Source: JABDKJ01 sp964609215 (GTDB lineage: Bacteria > Bacteroidota > Bacteroidia > Flavobacteriales_D > JABDKJ01). Taken from it: a stretch of 64,000 bases of DNA. A model generated the notes under the pieces. That model had not been told where the DNA came from. It saw only the letters and a list, made by a program, of their open reading frames with translations, and did no database searches. Location of the stretch: positions 1-64,000 of the forward strand of contig CAZSQZ010000002.1 in assembly GCA_964609215.1 (NCBI GenBank), given 5' to 3'. Made by a program: the position numbers and the translations under genes. Of the stretch, positions 41,586 through 50,106 are shown piece after piece. Positions within the stretch are counted from its first letter, which is position 1, and each line of letters begins with the position of its first letter.

Positions 41586-43433
41586 TTATTCTACCAACAT
41601 CTTTTTAGATATGGAAGCATTTTCTGTGATTAAGGTATATGTATATAAACCTGCAGCTAAATTATTATTTTCAAAATTCCATCTTTGTGGACCTTGATTC
41701 AAAAGGCCAAAATCTTTTGAAAGAATTAATTTACCTTCTATATCTCTTAGCTCGATCAAAACATCTTGTGCTTGTTCAAGTTCAAATTCTATAATGGTAT
41801 TCCCATTAAAAGGGTTTGGATAATTCTGAAGCAATTTCAAACCATTTTCGAAACCAATATCTTCCAATCCAGTAATTTCAGCAGTAATCAATCTTACCAT
41901 AGGAGTGTTCAATGTAAAGAACCATGTTCCCGCCTCATCTTGAAAGAAAGAAGTTTGTGGAATAGATTGTCCACTAAGACCGATTCTTACATTTTCCTCT
42001 GGTGAACCACCAAAATGATGAACCGTTCCCATTACAACCTCACCAGCCTCTACTTCATATGGGTCCTCAAAAGGAATAACTGCAAAACTAGCACCTCCAG
42101 ATTCATTAATATCATCTTCTTCAATTTCATATTCTGCATTTGCCAATATATCGTCTAGAGCGGCATTCCATAATTCTATTTCACATATAGTTCCAGGTTG
42201 CGTAGGATCTGTAATTCCAGCACCAAAAGCAACTGCAAGTCCATATACAGTCGTTCCTCCAACAGGCATTTCATAAAGATTTGCAGACCTGAACTCATTT
42301 GTTGCATTGGATTGGAATAGGGTCAAGGAGTTCTGATCTCTTGCATAAATGTTCTCAGTTACCAAAAAGGATTCAACTCCTGAATTGTTATCTGGATTTT
42401 GATCTGGATTATCAGAACTCACAGACATTTGCACCTCTACTTCGCCAAGCTCAGAAGGAGTAAATCCTGAATCAAAGAAAATAGAATCCGTTTCCAAAAA
42501 TTCCAAAGATGCTAAAGGATCACTTTCAAAAACTCCTTGTGAAACTCCATTAGAAAAAATTTCTGCGCTTACGATAATATTTGACTGAGGGTTTATTCCA
42601 TTGTTTGATACTGCAGCACCAAGCCACATAGAAACAGTTTGTTCTAGTGGAACTTGAGAATATTCTATAACTACATTTTCAAGGTCGGGATTATTCGGAT
42701 CTGCAGAAAATACTTCTTGTAAAGAAAGGTTATCATCTAAAATTTGATCCACAACAATATTATCTACCGCAAAACCAGTTGCCCATGCACTTGCATCAGA
42801 CCACTGAAATCTCAACCAAACTTCTGCTTCACCATCATAATCAAATAAGGTTACTACCACTTCTTTCCATTCAGGACTTCCATCATCAGCTGCAGAAGAA
42901 GTAAACTCTGTTACCCAATCTACTCCATTTATGCTCGCCTGAACTGTCCAGTCGCCACTTCCAAAATTTCCATCTTGAAATGCATTGAATGTTACTGCAG
43001 CATTTTCAACAGTAGAAAAATCCATAACTGGAGTCTGTAGATAAACATCAATCATATCGCAGTCACATGGAGGGCCATCATCATTGGCATAGGCAAATGT
43101 GTTTCCAGCAATATCTGGAACTGGAAAAAACCCACCATTATTTGCTGCTGATGCATCGCCAGAAACAAAACCGGCTACAAAAGTACCTAATGGATTTCCA
43201 CTGGCATCTAGTTGTTCTACATCATTGGTTACCCATCCTGCAGGTAAGCCTGGAATTCCAGATTGAAAATCTTCTTCTAAGATTGGAACATTTTTGAAAA
43301 TCGGCTTAAAACTAGCCTTTGGAGATGTCATAGGATCAGTCTGATTTTTGTCCGTAAATAAATCAGATTGTGGTAATTGCGCTGAAAGCGCCACAAAACC
43401 TATGCAAAAAGTAAAAAGTAAAAATTTTCTCAT
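41586..43433 (-). CDS. T9SS-secreted protein with MAM/jelly-roll-like domain (paralogue B)
   Basis: About 615 residues from the ATG at 43433 (the -7 box would lie inside a longer frame). Signal MRKFLLFTFCIGFVALSA. The N-terminal sandwich (about 40-230) has ENAAVTFNAFQDGNFGSGDW and FAVDNIVVDQILDD; the C-terminal end is a type A sorting domain (LKLLQNYPNPFNGNTIIEFE ... RDIEGKLILSKDFGLLNQGP). Paralogue of the neighbour at 39663. Cell-surface or secreted cargo; no enzyme motif seen. Confidence 0.83.
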   Translation of the reverse strand: MRKFLLFTFCIGFVALSAQLPQSDLFTDKNQTDPMTSPKASFKPIFKNVPILEEDFQSGIPGLPAGWVTNDVEQLDASGNPLGTFVAGFVSGDASAANNGGFFPVPDIAGNTFAYANDDGPPCDCDMIDVYLQTPVMDFSTVENAAVTFNAFQDGNFGSGDWTVQASINGVDWVTEFTSSAADDGSPEWKEVVVTLFDYDGEAEVWLRFQWSDASAWATGFAVDNIVVDQILDDNLSLQEVFSADPNNPDLENVVIEYSQVPLEQTVSMWLGAAVSNNGINPQSNIIVSAEIFSNGVSQGVFESDPLASLEFLETDSIFFDSGFTPSELGEVEVQMSVSSDNPDQNPDNNSGVESFLVTENIYARDQNSLTLFQSNATNEFRSANLYEMPVGGTTVYGLAVAFGAGITDPTQPGTICEIELWNAALDDILANAEYEIEEDDINESGGASFAVIPFEDPYEVEAGEVVMGTVHHFGGSPEENVRIGLSGQSIPQTSFFQDEAGTWFFTLNTPMVRLITAEITGLEDIGFENGLKLLQNYPNPFNGNTIIEFELEQAQDVLIELRDIEGKLILSKDFGLLNQGPQRWNFENNNLAAGLYTYTLITENASISKKMLVE

Positions 43434-43451
43434 AAGATTTATTGAATTAAA

Positions 43452-43481
43452 CAAATATAAAAATAAAGGGAATTCTTACAA
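43452..43481 (-). promoter_or_regulatory. Promoter of the T9SS paralogue pair
   Basis: On the minus strand TTG (43479-43481), 19 nt, TATATTTG (43452-43459): an exact consensus match ending 18 nt before the ATG at 43433. It supports that start and a joint transcript of both paralogues. Confidence 0.75.
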
Positions 43482-43603
43482 GAATATTAAATGTTTTCGG
43501 ACAGTAAGAACTTCGCCAATATTGAAAGCCATAAAAATTTGAATTCAAAGGAACGGTAACTAAATCCAAGAAACGGTCGATTATTTTGAAATAAAAAGCT
43601 TTT

Positions 43604-46489
43604 CTAGTTCATCTCTACGCTCTCAGGGCTTTCTTCATATTCGCTAACTGAAGGGCATGTACACATCAAATTTCTATCTCCATAAGCATTATCTACCCTT
43701 TTAACACTTGGCCAAAACTTATTACTCTCAAGATAACTCAATGGAAAAGCAGCAACTTCTCTGCTATAAGAATGGTTCCAATTTGAACTCATTACTTCAG
43801 TTTGGGTATGAGGAGCATTCTTTAAAGGGTTATTCATAATATCTAATCCCCCATTTTCTATGTCTGCAATTTCTTTTCGTATTTGAATTAATGCATCGAC
43901 AAACCTGTCCAGCTCTTCCTTTGATTCGCTTTCAGTTGGTTCTATCATTATGGTACCTGGAACTGGCCAGGACATTGTAGGTGCATGAAAACCATAATCC
44001 ATCAATCGCTTTGCAATATCCTCCACATCTATTTTAGCAGATTGTTTAAACATCCTACAATCTATAATCATTTCGTGCGCTACTGTACCTTGAATACCCT
44101 TATACAATACTTCAAAATCTTCTTTTAGTCTTTGATATAGATAATTGGCATTTAAAATTGCCAATTCAGTAGATCTTTTTAAACCATCTGCTCCAAGTAG
44201 CCTTATATACGCATACGATATTTGCAATATTAACGCACTTCCCCAGGGAGCAGCTGAAATGGCTTTAATAGCATTTTCACCTCCTGTGTTTACCAATGGG
44301 TTTGATGGCAAGAATGGAATTAAATGCTCCGCAACACAAATTGGGCCCATTCCAGGTCCACCACCACCGTGAGGAATAGCAAAAGTCTTATGTAAGTTAA
44401 GATGACATACATCAGCATTAATAGCGCCAGGACTGGTCAAACCTACTTGCGCATTCATATTGGCACCATCCATATAAACTTGTCCTCCATTATTATGGAT
44501 TGCTTCAATCATCTCAACAATCTTATCCTCAAATACTCCATGAGTGGAAGGATAGGTAATCATCAAACCAGCTAAATCCTGAGAATATTCATTGGCTTTT
44601 TCTACTAGATCTTCCAGACTGATATTTCCATGTTTATCGCATTGAACAACTACTACTTTCATTCCAGCCATAACTGCACTTGCAGGATTCGTTCCATGCG
44701 CGGAAGAAGGTATTAGCACAACATTTCTGTTTTCATCTCCCCGGCTTTTATGGTAGGCTCTTATAACCATTAAGCCTGCATATTCACCCTGTGCTCCTGA
44801 ATTAGGTTGAAGACTTACACCTGCAAACCCGGTAATCTCCTTTAAATAACCTGAAAGACCAGAGAGCATTTCTTGGTAACCTTCGCATTGATTCAAAGGT
44901 GCAAAAGGATGGATATCCGAAAACTCCGGCCACGTAATTGGCATAAGTTGAGCTGTCGCATTTAATTTCATTGTGCAACTTCCCAGAGGAATCATTGAAT
45001 GACAAAGCGAAAGATCCTTATTCTCCAGCCTTTTCAAATATCTCATCATTTCAGTTTCGGAACGATAAGCACCAAATACTTCATTGGTCATATAAGTAGA
45101 GGTCCTTTTAAACTGTCCCAGAGAGTCTTTATTATCAAAACCATTCATTATGAAAGGTTTAAAATCAAATTGACCAACTGCTCCTATAATCTCCACTATT
45201 TTATTTAGCTCCTTCTGATCAGTAATTTCATCCAAGGATAAACCAATAGAACCATCTGAATAATAATGAAAATTATATCCCAGTTTTAAAGCTTTCTTCT
45301 GAACTTTTTCTTGTTGTTCTTTACTGATTTTTAGGTGTAAAGTATCAAAGAAGAAATCATTCTCATTTTCAATGTTTAGTTCTGAAAGCTTATTTGCAAG
45401 GAAACAAGTATTCTTATGAATTCTCTCGGCAATTTCTTTAATACCCCGCGGTCCATGATATACTGCGTACATTCCAGCCATAATTGCCAAAAGAGCTTGA
45501 GCAGTGCAAATATTAGAGGTAGCTTTATCTCTTCTAATATGTTGCTCTCTTGTTTGCAAAGCCATTCTATAGGCCACATTTCCCGAAGCATCTTTCGAAA
45601 CACCAATAATTCTTCCAGGTATATTTCTTTTAAATTCTTCTCTGGTGGCAAAATAACCTGCATGGGGGCCCCCATAACCCATAGGCACACCAAATCTCTG
45701 AGTATTTCCTACCACAACATCTGCACCCCACTTTCCTGGTGCTTTTAAGATGGCTAGAGACATTAAGTCTGCAGCAACACACACTTTAACTCCGTTCTCC
45801 TTAGCGCGAGAACAAAATGAAGAGTAATCCTCTACTCTTCCCTTTGAATTTGGATATTGAACAATCGCACCAAAAAACTCCGAACTCAACTCTGCATCCT
45901 TAAAGCTCCCTGAAACTATTTTAATTCCGAGAGGCTCAGCTCTTGTTTCAATAATCGCCCTGGTTTGTGGAAAGACAGAATCATCTATGAAGAACTTTAA
46001 AACATCTTCTTTTTGTTGTGTTCTTGACCTTAAATTCAGAAACATAATCATTGCTTCCGCAGCAGAAGTTCCTTCGTCTAACAAAGAACCATTCGCCAGT
46101 TCCATTCCAGTTAAGTCTGAAACCATTGTTTGAAAATTAAGAAGTGCTTCTAGTCTACCTTGAGCAATCTCAGCCTGATATGGAGTATATGCCGTATACC
46201 ATCCCGGGTTTTCTAAAATATTCCTTTGTATAACAGGAGGAACGATAGTTCCATAATACCCCATACCAATCAAAGATCTCAAATTTTTATTCTTAGCTCC
46301 AACTGCCTTAATATGATCTAAATATTCTTTTTCTGTAAGTGCTTTTGGTAAATCCAATTCTTCTTTCAATCGAATGGATTTTGGAATGGTTTTATCTATT
46401 AAATCTTTGATGGTTTTCTCACCACAAATCCTCAACATTTCACTTATTCCCTCTTGAGCTGTTCCTAGGTGTCTTTCAACAAATTTCAT
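43604..46489 (-). CDS. gcvP: Glycine dehydrogenase (decarboxylating), GcvP
   Basis: A 961-residue single-chain P protein of the glycine cleavage system: it decarboxylates glycine and passes the aminomethyl group to the H protein. The N-terminal half (KFVERHLGTAQEGISEML, GMGYYGT) and C-terminal half are homologous, as in long-type P proteins. The PLP lysine is in HLNLHKTFAIPHGGGGPGMG near 700. Other sites: PNSGAQGEYAGL, SAHGTNPASA. The neighbours gcvH and gcvT are not in the window. Divergent from the 46602 gene. Confidence 0.97.
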   Translation of the reverse strand: MKFVERHLGTAQEGISEMLRICGEKTIKDLIDKTIPKSIRLKEELDLPKALTEKEYLDHIKAVGAKNKNLRSLIGMGYYGTIVPPVIQRNILENPGWYTAYTPYQAEIAQGRLEALLNFQTMVSDLTGMELANGSLLDEGTSAAEAMIMFLNLRSRTQQKEDVLKFFIDDSVFPQTRAIIETRAEPLGIKIVSGSFKDAELSSEFFGAIVQYPNSKGRVEDYSSFCSRAKENGVKVCVAADLMSLAILKAPGKWGADVVVGNTQRFGVPMGYGGPHAGYFATREEFKRNIPGRIIGVSKDASGNVAYRMALQTREQHIRRDKATSNICTAQALLAIMAGMYAVYHGPRGIKEIAERIHKNTCFLANKLSELNIENENDFFFDTLHLKISKEQQEKVQKKALKLGYNFHYYSDGSIGLSLDEITDQKELNKIVEIIGAVGQFDFKPFIMNGFDNKDSLGQFKRTSTYMTNEVFGAYRSETEMMRYLKRLENKDLSLCHSMIPLGSCTMKLNATAQLMPITWPEFSDIHPFAPLNQCEGYQEMLSGLSGYLKEITGFAGVSLQPNSGAQGEYAGLMVIRAYHKSRGDENRNVVLIPSSAHGTNPASAVMAGMKVVVVQCDKHGNISLEDLVEKANEYSQDLAGLMITYPSTHGVFEDKIVEMIEAIHNNGGQVYMDGANMNAQVGLTSPGAINADVCHLNLHKTFAIPHGGGGPGMGPICVAEHLIPFLPSNPLVNTGGENAIKAISAAPWGSALILQISYAYIRLLGADGLKRSTELAILNANYLYQRLKEDFEVLYKGIQGTVAHEMIIDCRMFKQSAKIDVEDIAKRLMDYGFHAPTMSWPVPGTIMIEPTESESKEELDRFVDALIQIRKEIADIENGGLDIMNNPLKNAPHTQTEVMSSNWNHSYSREVAAFPLSYLESNKFWPSVKRVDNAYGDRNLMCTCPSVSEYEESPESVEMN

Positions 46490-46509
46490 TCTCTAAAAAT
46501 TGAGCATCG

Positions 46510-46517
46510 CAAATATA
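46510..46517 (-). promoter_or_regulatory. Promoter -7 box of gcvP
   Basis: On the minus strand TATATTTG, 20 nt before the ATG at 46489. No TTG at the standard -33 distance. Confidence 0.5.
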
Positions 46518-46587
46518 GTTTATCGCCCAAAGATTCTGCCATTTTTATGCTGAATAAAATCAAAAATATCAACTGTTATTTAAAAGC

Positions 46588-46595
46588 TATATTTG
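46588..46595 (+). promoter_or_regulatory. Promoter -7 box of the 46602 gene
   Basis: TATATTTG; its last G is 7 nt before the ATG at 46602. An earlier TTG start (46593) would overlap the box and is less likely. No clear -33 element. Confidence 0.45.
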
Positions 46596-46601
46596 ACCCA
46601 C

Positions 46602-47240
46602 ATGTTAGGATTTCATAAAACGATATTCACCGTTCTTTTCATATTAATTGCAATAACTTCAAGCTTTGCGCAAGACAGTTCAAGAGTCAGTCAGTTACAG
46701 TTGATGAATGGAAAACTGATGAATGTTCAATTAATAGATTCTTCTGGAGCAAATATTTTTTTTAACGTTCAAAAAAGATCTGGAAAATGGGTTTCAAGAA
46801 ACCTATATAAGGATCAGGTCTTTTCTATTATTTCTCCAGAAAAGATTGAAAGTGTTCTTTATCAAAAAATAGACATCATTGGAAATGATTTTACAATTAA
46901 TGAAATGAGGCACTATATATACGGTGAGCGAGACGCAATGAACGGTTACAATGCCAAACCAACTTTTTATGGTGGACTTATTATCGGTGCTGGAGGAGCA
47001 TATTTACTAAATGGAGGAGTACTTTTTCCATTCCTCATTCCGCTTGGCTATACTTTAGGAATGCAAATTCCGTTCATCAAGGTTAAAGAGAAAAGCATTT
47101 CTGACATGAAGTACACAACAGTAGATACTTACATTTTGGGATATGAGAAAAATGCCAGGACAAAGAAGGCTATAAACTCTATTTTAGGATCTTTACTTGG
47201 TGCTGCGATTGGAGTAACAGTTTATGAACTCACCAATTAA
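46602..47240 (+). CDS. Exported protein of unknown function with two membrane-like segments
   Basis: About 212 residues from the ATG at 46602. The N-terminal signal is MLGFHKTIFTVLFILIAITS followed by SFAQ. A beta-rich part (about 30-90) is followed by a glycine-rich hydrophobic hairpin (GGLIIGAGGAYLLNGG, FPFLIPLGYTLGMQI) and a third Gly-rich hydrophobic patch (SILGSLLGAAIGVTVY). The layout resembles a family often seen in Bacteroidota that I cannot name. It begins the 46.6-49.4 kb run of unknown genes; the next gene is 3 nt away. Confidence 0.7.
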   Translation: MLGFHKTIFTVLFILIAITSSFAQDSSRVSQLQLMNGKLMNVQLIDSSGANIFFNVQKRSGKWVSRNLYKDQVFSIISPEKIESVLYQKIDIIGNDFTINEMRHYIYGERDAMNGYNAKPTFYGGLIIGAGGAYLLNGGVLFPFLIPLGYTLGMQIPFIKVKEKSISDMKYTTVDTYILGYEKNARTKKAINSILGSLLGAAIGVTVYELTN

Positions 47241-47243
47241 TTC

Positions 47244-48062
47244 ATGAAAATTGTCAAGTGGTTTATTGACAGTCATATATGGATAGCTTTTGGAGCTATT
47301 GGACTTTCCTCATTTACCTATTCTTTTTTAGGCAAAAGCTTTAACTGGAATATTGCAGGCCTTTTATTTTTTGCTACTATTCTCACCTATAATGGTCAAT
47401 CCTTTTTAAAGTGGGCAACATTAAAAAAGAAAGGCAACTATCAGGAACATAAAACAAGAGTAATCACCATGATGATTATAGGATTCATAGGGCTTGTTCC
47501 TTTAACCATTTCCTTTCAACTGGAAAATCTAAAAGTTCTTTTAATACTTGCCCCATTATGTTTTCTTTATGCCTTTAAAGTGCCAGTAAAAACCAATGCT
47601 TCAATCAACCTTAGAAGTATTCCATTCATTAAAGTTTACCTTATTGCTATCGTTTGGGTAGTCTCTTGTATTATGTTTCCTATCCTTTATGAAAACATTG
47701 AATTACAATTTCAACATATAGCTTTACTCCTCATATTTTTTTTCTATCTAATTGGAATTACTATTCCATTTGATATTCGAGACATAAAATATGATTCCAC
47801 TTCGTTAAAAACCATTCCTCAATTAATTGGTGTTGAGAAGGCAAAAATATTAGCTATTTCTCTATTATTAATTTCGATAGGAATAGTTGCTTTTCTAATG
47901 ATTGCTGGCTATATGAAGTTTAATCTAGGGGTGCTAAGTATTTCATTGTTTGCTGGTTCAATATTTTTAGTGATGCGCTGCAATGAGAGTAAAAATGGAT
48001 ATTATTACACAGGATATATAGACGGGACAATGATTCTGTTTTTTCTATCCTATTTTTTATAA
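47244..48062 (+). CDS. UbiA-like membrane protein lacking the first aspartate motif
   Basis: A 272-residue protein with about eight membrane segments. A UbiA-type second motif is visible, FDIRDIKYDSTSLKTIPQL near residues 173-191 (DxRDxxxD). The first aspartate motif (NDxxDxxxD) is replaced by TYNGQSFLKWATLKKKGNYQ near 48. Loss of the first motif makes a normal prenyltransferase reaction doubtful. In Bacteroidota a divergent UbiA-like family has this pattern, but I know no activity for it. It overlaps nothing and is 3 nt from the preceding gene. Confidence 0.65.
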   Translation: MKIVKWFIDSHIWIAFGAIGLSSFTYSFLGKSFNWNIAGLLFFATILTYNGQSFLKWATLKKKGNYQEHKTRVITMMIIGFIGLVPLTISFQLENLKVLLILAPLCFLYAFKVPVKTNASINLRSIPFIKVYLIAIVWVVSCIMFPILYENIELQFQHIALLLIFFFYLIGITIPFDIRDIKYDSTSLKTIPQLIGVEKAKILAISLLLISIGIVAFLMIAGYMKFNLGVLSISLFAGSIFLVMRCNESKNGYYYTGYIDGTMILFFLSYFL

Positions 48063-48071
48063 GTCAACGTA

Positions 48072-48287
48072 ATGGGTTTATTCATTCTAACAGCTATAGT
48101 AGTTTTAGCCATTTTCTTATATAAGAGACCAAAGTCTCCAAGAGTAAGCGCATACTTTCAGGAAGAAAAACAAGTATCTTTAAAAGGGAAAAGTAAAAAG
48201 AATAAACAAATAGATTGGAAACTCATTTTATTAATACTACTACTTGTGGCATTCGGTATATTTTGCTTTAAATATGTTTTCGTTTAA
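48072..48287 (+). CDS. 71-residue protein with two membrane segments, unknown
   Basis: MGLFILTAIVVLAIFLYKR is the first membrane segment; residues 50-70 (WKLILLILLLVAFGIFCFKY) the second; a lysine-rich loop (KGKSKKNKQ) lies between. No family known to me. It follows the UbiA-like gene by 9 nt in the same direction, so it is probably one transcript. Coding is supported by clean start, stop and topology. Confidence 0.6.
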   Translation: MGLFILTAIVVLAIFLYKRPKSPRVSAYFQEEKQVSLKGKSKKNKQIDWKLILLILLLVAFGIFCFKYVFV

Positions 48288-48317
48288 CCAATTGCTTAGT
48301 TTCACGTAAAAACTGTT

Positions 48318-48398
48318 ATGAATAGATTTTGGATTCTGGTTTTAGCTTTCGTATTGTTTATAGCACTTGCGCTATATAATAGAAGACGTAAAATATAA
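48318..48398 (+). CDS. 26-residue single-span microprotein
   Basis: An ATG at 48318 opens MNRFWILVLAFVLFIALALY, then NRRRKI and TAA at 48396. The sequence is one hydrophobic segment with a basic C-terminal end, a shape typical of small membrane proteins. It sits 30 nt after the 71-residue gene. Support is limited to composition and context; a chance frame is possible. Confidence 0.4.
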   Translation: MNRFWILVLAFVLFIALALYNRRRKI

Positions 48399-48498
48399 TT
48401 ATCTCCTATGTACCGTTCAATTAGAACATATTTGAATGAATAAATTCATATAAATTCTGTAATAAATCGAATTCTATTCTGTTATTTTATACGTGAAA

Positions 48499-49362
48499 AT
48501 GAGGATAATATCAGCTTTAATATTGCTTTTCCTTACCTGCACTTCAAATGCGCAAGTAGTTTATGATAAGTTTAATCCTTTTGTAGGAGATCAAAATGCA
48601 CGTCCAAGTGGTCTTTATTTTGGTATTGGAGGAACCTATACAATTCCTGCTGCGGGTAATGACGGGACCTTTTCAGATGGTTCTCTTACCTATAATGTAA
48701 ATTTTGAAAATAAAGGAAAGTTTGGCCCTTTTGCAGAATTCGGTCGCTGGCATATACTTAATTATGGACCTTTTCAATCGGTAGAATATGGCATCACTTA
48801 TAGGCAATATGGAGGTAGTGAGGATTACACAGCTATGGAGATTCCAGATTTGATGAACGGTGAACCTGCAAGTACTGGAAATGGAAAATTTAATTCTCAT
48901 TACGCTCATTTCAATTTCCTTTTCAATTCCGCTTTCAAAATAAATAAGCTATCCTTTGCTCAAATTTCACTCGGAGGGGACATTGGTTATCGATTCATAA
49001 ATAGTAACGAGTATCAAATTGAACTTGGAAATGTAAGTTCTATTAATACTATTGAAGTTAGAGAGGAGCTTACTTCTCATTTAAATGTCAGACTTTCATT
49101 CGCCCATAGAGTAAACAGGACGTATTGGATTCCATTTATTCAAACAAGCTTTGTAAACTTAAGAGAACTGAGTCTAAGAGAAGCTAATCTTCCCTATTTT
49201 AACAGTAGATATAAACCAGTAATTTTTGGTTTGCGTTTGCAATGGTTAAACAAGAAAAGGGGACGAGAATGCGCCAAGAAAGGACCAAAAAACAAAAAAA
49301 TCTATAAGAAGTCCACATCGCTATTTGGGAAAGATGTGAAGAGTAAGCAACTCAAAAAATAG
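48499..49362 (+). CDS. Outer-membrane beta-barrel-like protein, unknown
   Basis: About 287 residues from the ATG at 48499; a GTG two codons upstream (48493) is an alternative. Signal MRIISALILLFLTCTSNA follows KM. Tyr/Phe/Asn-rich alternating strands continue through residue ~250 (GLYFGIGGTYTIPAAGND, KFGPFAEFGRWHILNYGP, SVEYGITYRQYGGSEDY). The C-terminus is basic (KKRGRECAKKGPKNKKIYK). No known domain. Converges on the MBL gene with 3 nt between stops. Transcribed with or after the unknown cluster upstream. Confidence 0.65.
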   Translation: MRIISALILLFLTCTSNAQVVYDKFNPFVGDQNARPSGLYFGIGGTYTIPAAGNDGTFSDGSLTYNVNFENKGKFGPFAEFGRWHILNYGPFQSVEYGITYRQYGGSEDYTAMEIPDLMNGEPASTGNGKFNSHYAHFNFLFNSAFKINKLSFAQISLGGDIGYRFINSNEYQIELGNVSSINTIEVREELTSHLNVRLSFAHRVNRTYWIPFIQTSFVNLRELSLREANLPYFNSRYKPVIFGLRLQWLNKKRGRECAKKGPKNKKIYKKSTSLFGKDVKSKQLKK

Positions 49363-49365
49363 ATC

Positions 49366-49995
49366 CTAAAACCAAGGATTGTTAGACTTTTCAAAGCCTA
49401 TAGTGGTCTCCGGCCCGTGACCAGAATAAACGGTATAATCCTCAGGAAGGGTAAACATTTTTTCCCTAATATTCTTTAACAGTTGCTCGTGATCTCCTCC
49501 AGGCAAGTCTGTTCTACCTATACTTCCTTGAAAAAGTGTATCACCACCTATGATAACTTTATTCTCGTCATTAACAAAAATCAAATGACCCACCGAATGG
49601 CCTGGAACTTCAAAAATCCTCCAAACGGAATCACCAACACTTAATGTATCTCCTTCCTTTAAAAATATTTCTATTGATGGACTTCCAACAAAAGGAATAT
49701 TCCACATCTGCGCAGATTGTGGAGCAAAAGACAAGGTTAACTTTTCAGCTTCACTTGATTGAAGCTTTAGCCCATAATTTTTACTGATATAGTCATTACC
49801 CAAAATATGATCAATATGACAATGTGTATTTATAAGGGAATTCAAGTTGAGCTCATTTTCCTTCAAAAATTTATCAATTTGATTTTCTTCTTCCTTAGTA
49901 CCCATGCCTGGGTCAAAAATAGCTGCACTTCTATTATCATATACTATGTATGTATTTTCTGAAAAAGGATTAAAGGTGAACTTCTTAATTTTCAT
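49366..49995 (-). CDS. Metallo-beta-lactamase fold hydrolase, glyoxalase II-like
   Basis: A 209-residue MBL-fold protein with the metal motif THCHIDHILGND (HxHxDH, near residue 57), the GHSVGHLIFV His, and IGGDTLFQGSIGRTDLPGGD near 149-168, and the final YSGHGPETTIG. Length and motifs match the YcbL/glyoxalase II-like group, thought to act on thioesters or persulfides. Substrate is undetermined. Single gene. The possible promoter lies directly upstream. Confidence 0.9.
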   Translation of the reverse strand: MKIKKFTFNPFSENTYIVYDNRSAAIFDPGMGTKEEENQIDKFLKENELNLNSLINTHCHIDHILGNDYISKNYGLKLQSSEAEKLTLSFAPQSAQMWNIPFVGSPSIEIFLKEGDTLSVGDSVWRIFEVPGHSVGHLIFVNDENKVIIGGDTLFQGSIGRTDLPGGDHEQLLKNIREKMFTLPEDYTVYSGHGPETTIGFEKSNNPWF

Positions 49996-49999
49996 GGCT

Positions 50000-50029
50000 C
50001 AAATATCGTAAAGCGTGGATTTTTAACAA
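50000..50029 (-). promoter_or_regulatory. Possible promoter of the MBL hydrolase gene
   Basis: On the minus strand TTG (50027-50029), 19 nt, GATATTTG (50000-50007), one mismatch at the first position. The last G is 5 nt from the ATG at 49995, again pointing to a leaderless or very short leader. Confidence 0.45.
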
Positions 50030-50106
50030 GGGGGAATTTTTTTATGCTTAAAAACTATAAAATAAAGCAAGCGTATTATAGTTATATTAGGAGGCCCATT
50101 TTATTC

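Noticed and set aside
43470..43483. ATTCTTACAAGAAT dyad near the T9SS promoter
   Set aside because: Short and overlaps the -33 element by chance-level similarity in AT-rich DNA; not enough to call an operator.
48434..48447. ATGAATAAATTCAT dyad upstream of the 48499 gene
   Set aside because: Pure A/T-rich symmetry; expected by chance in this composition.
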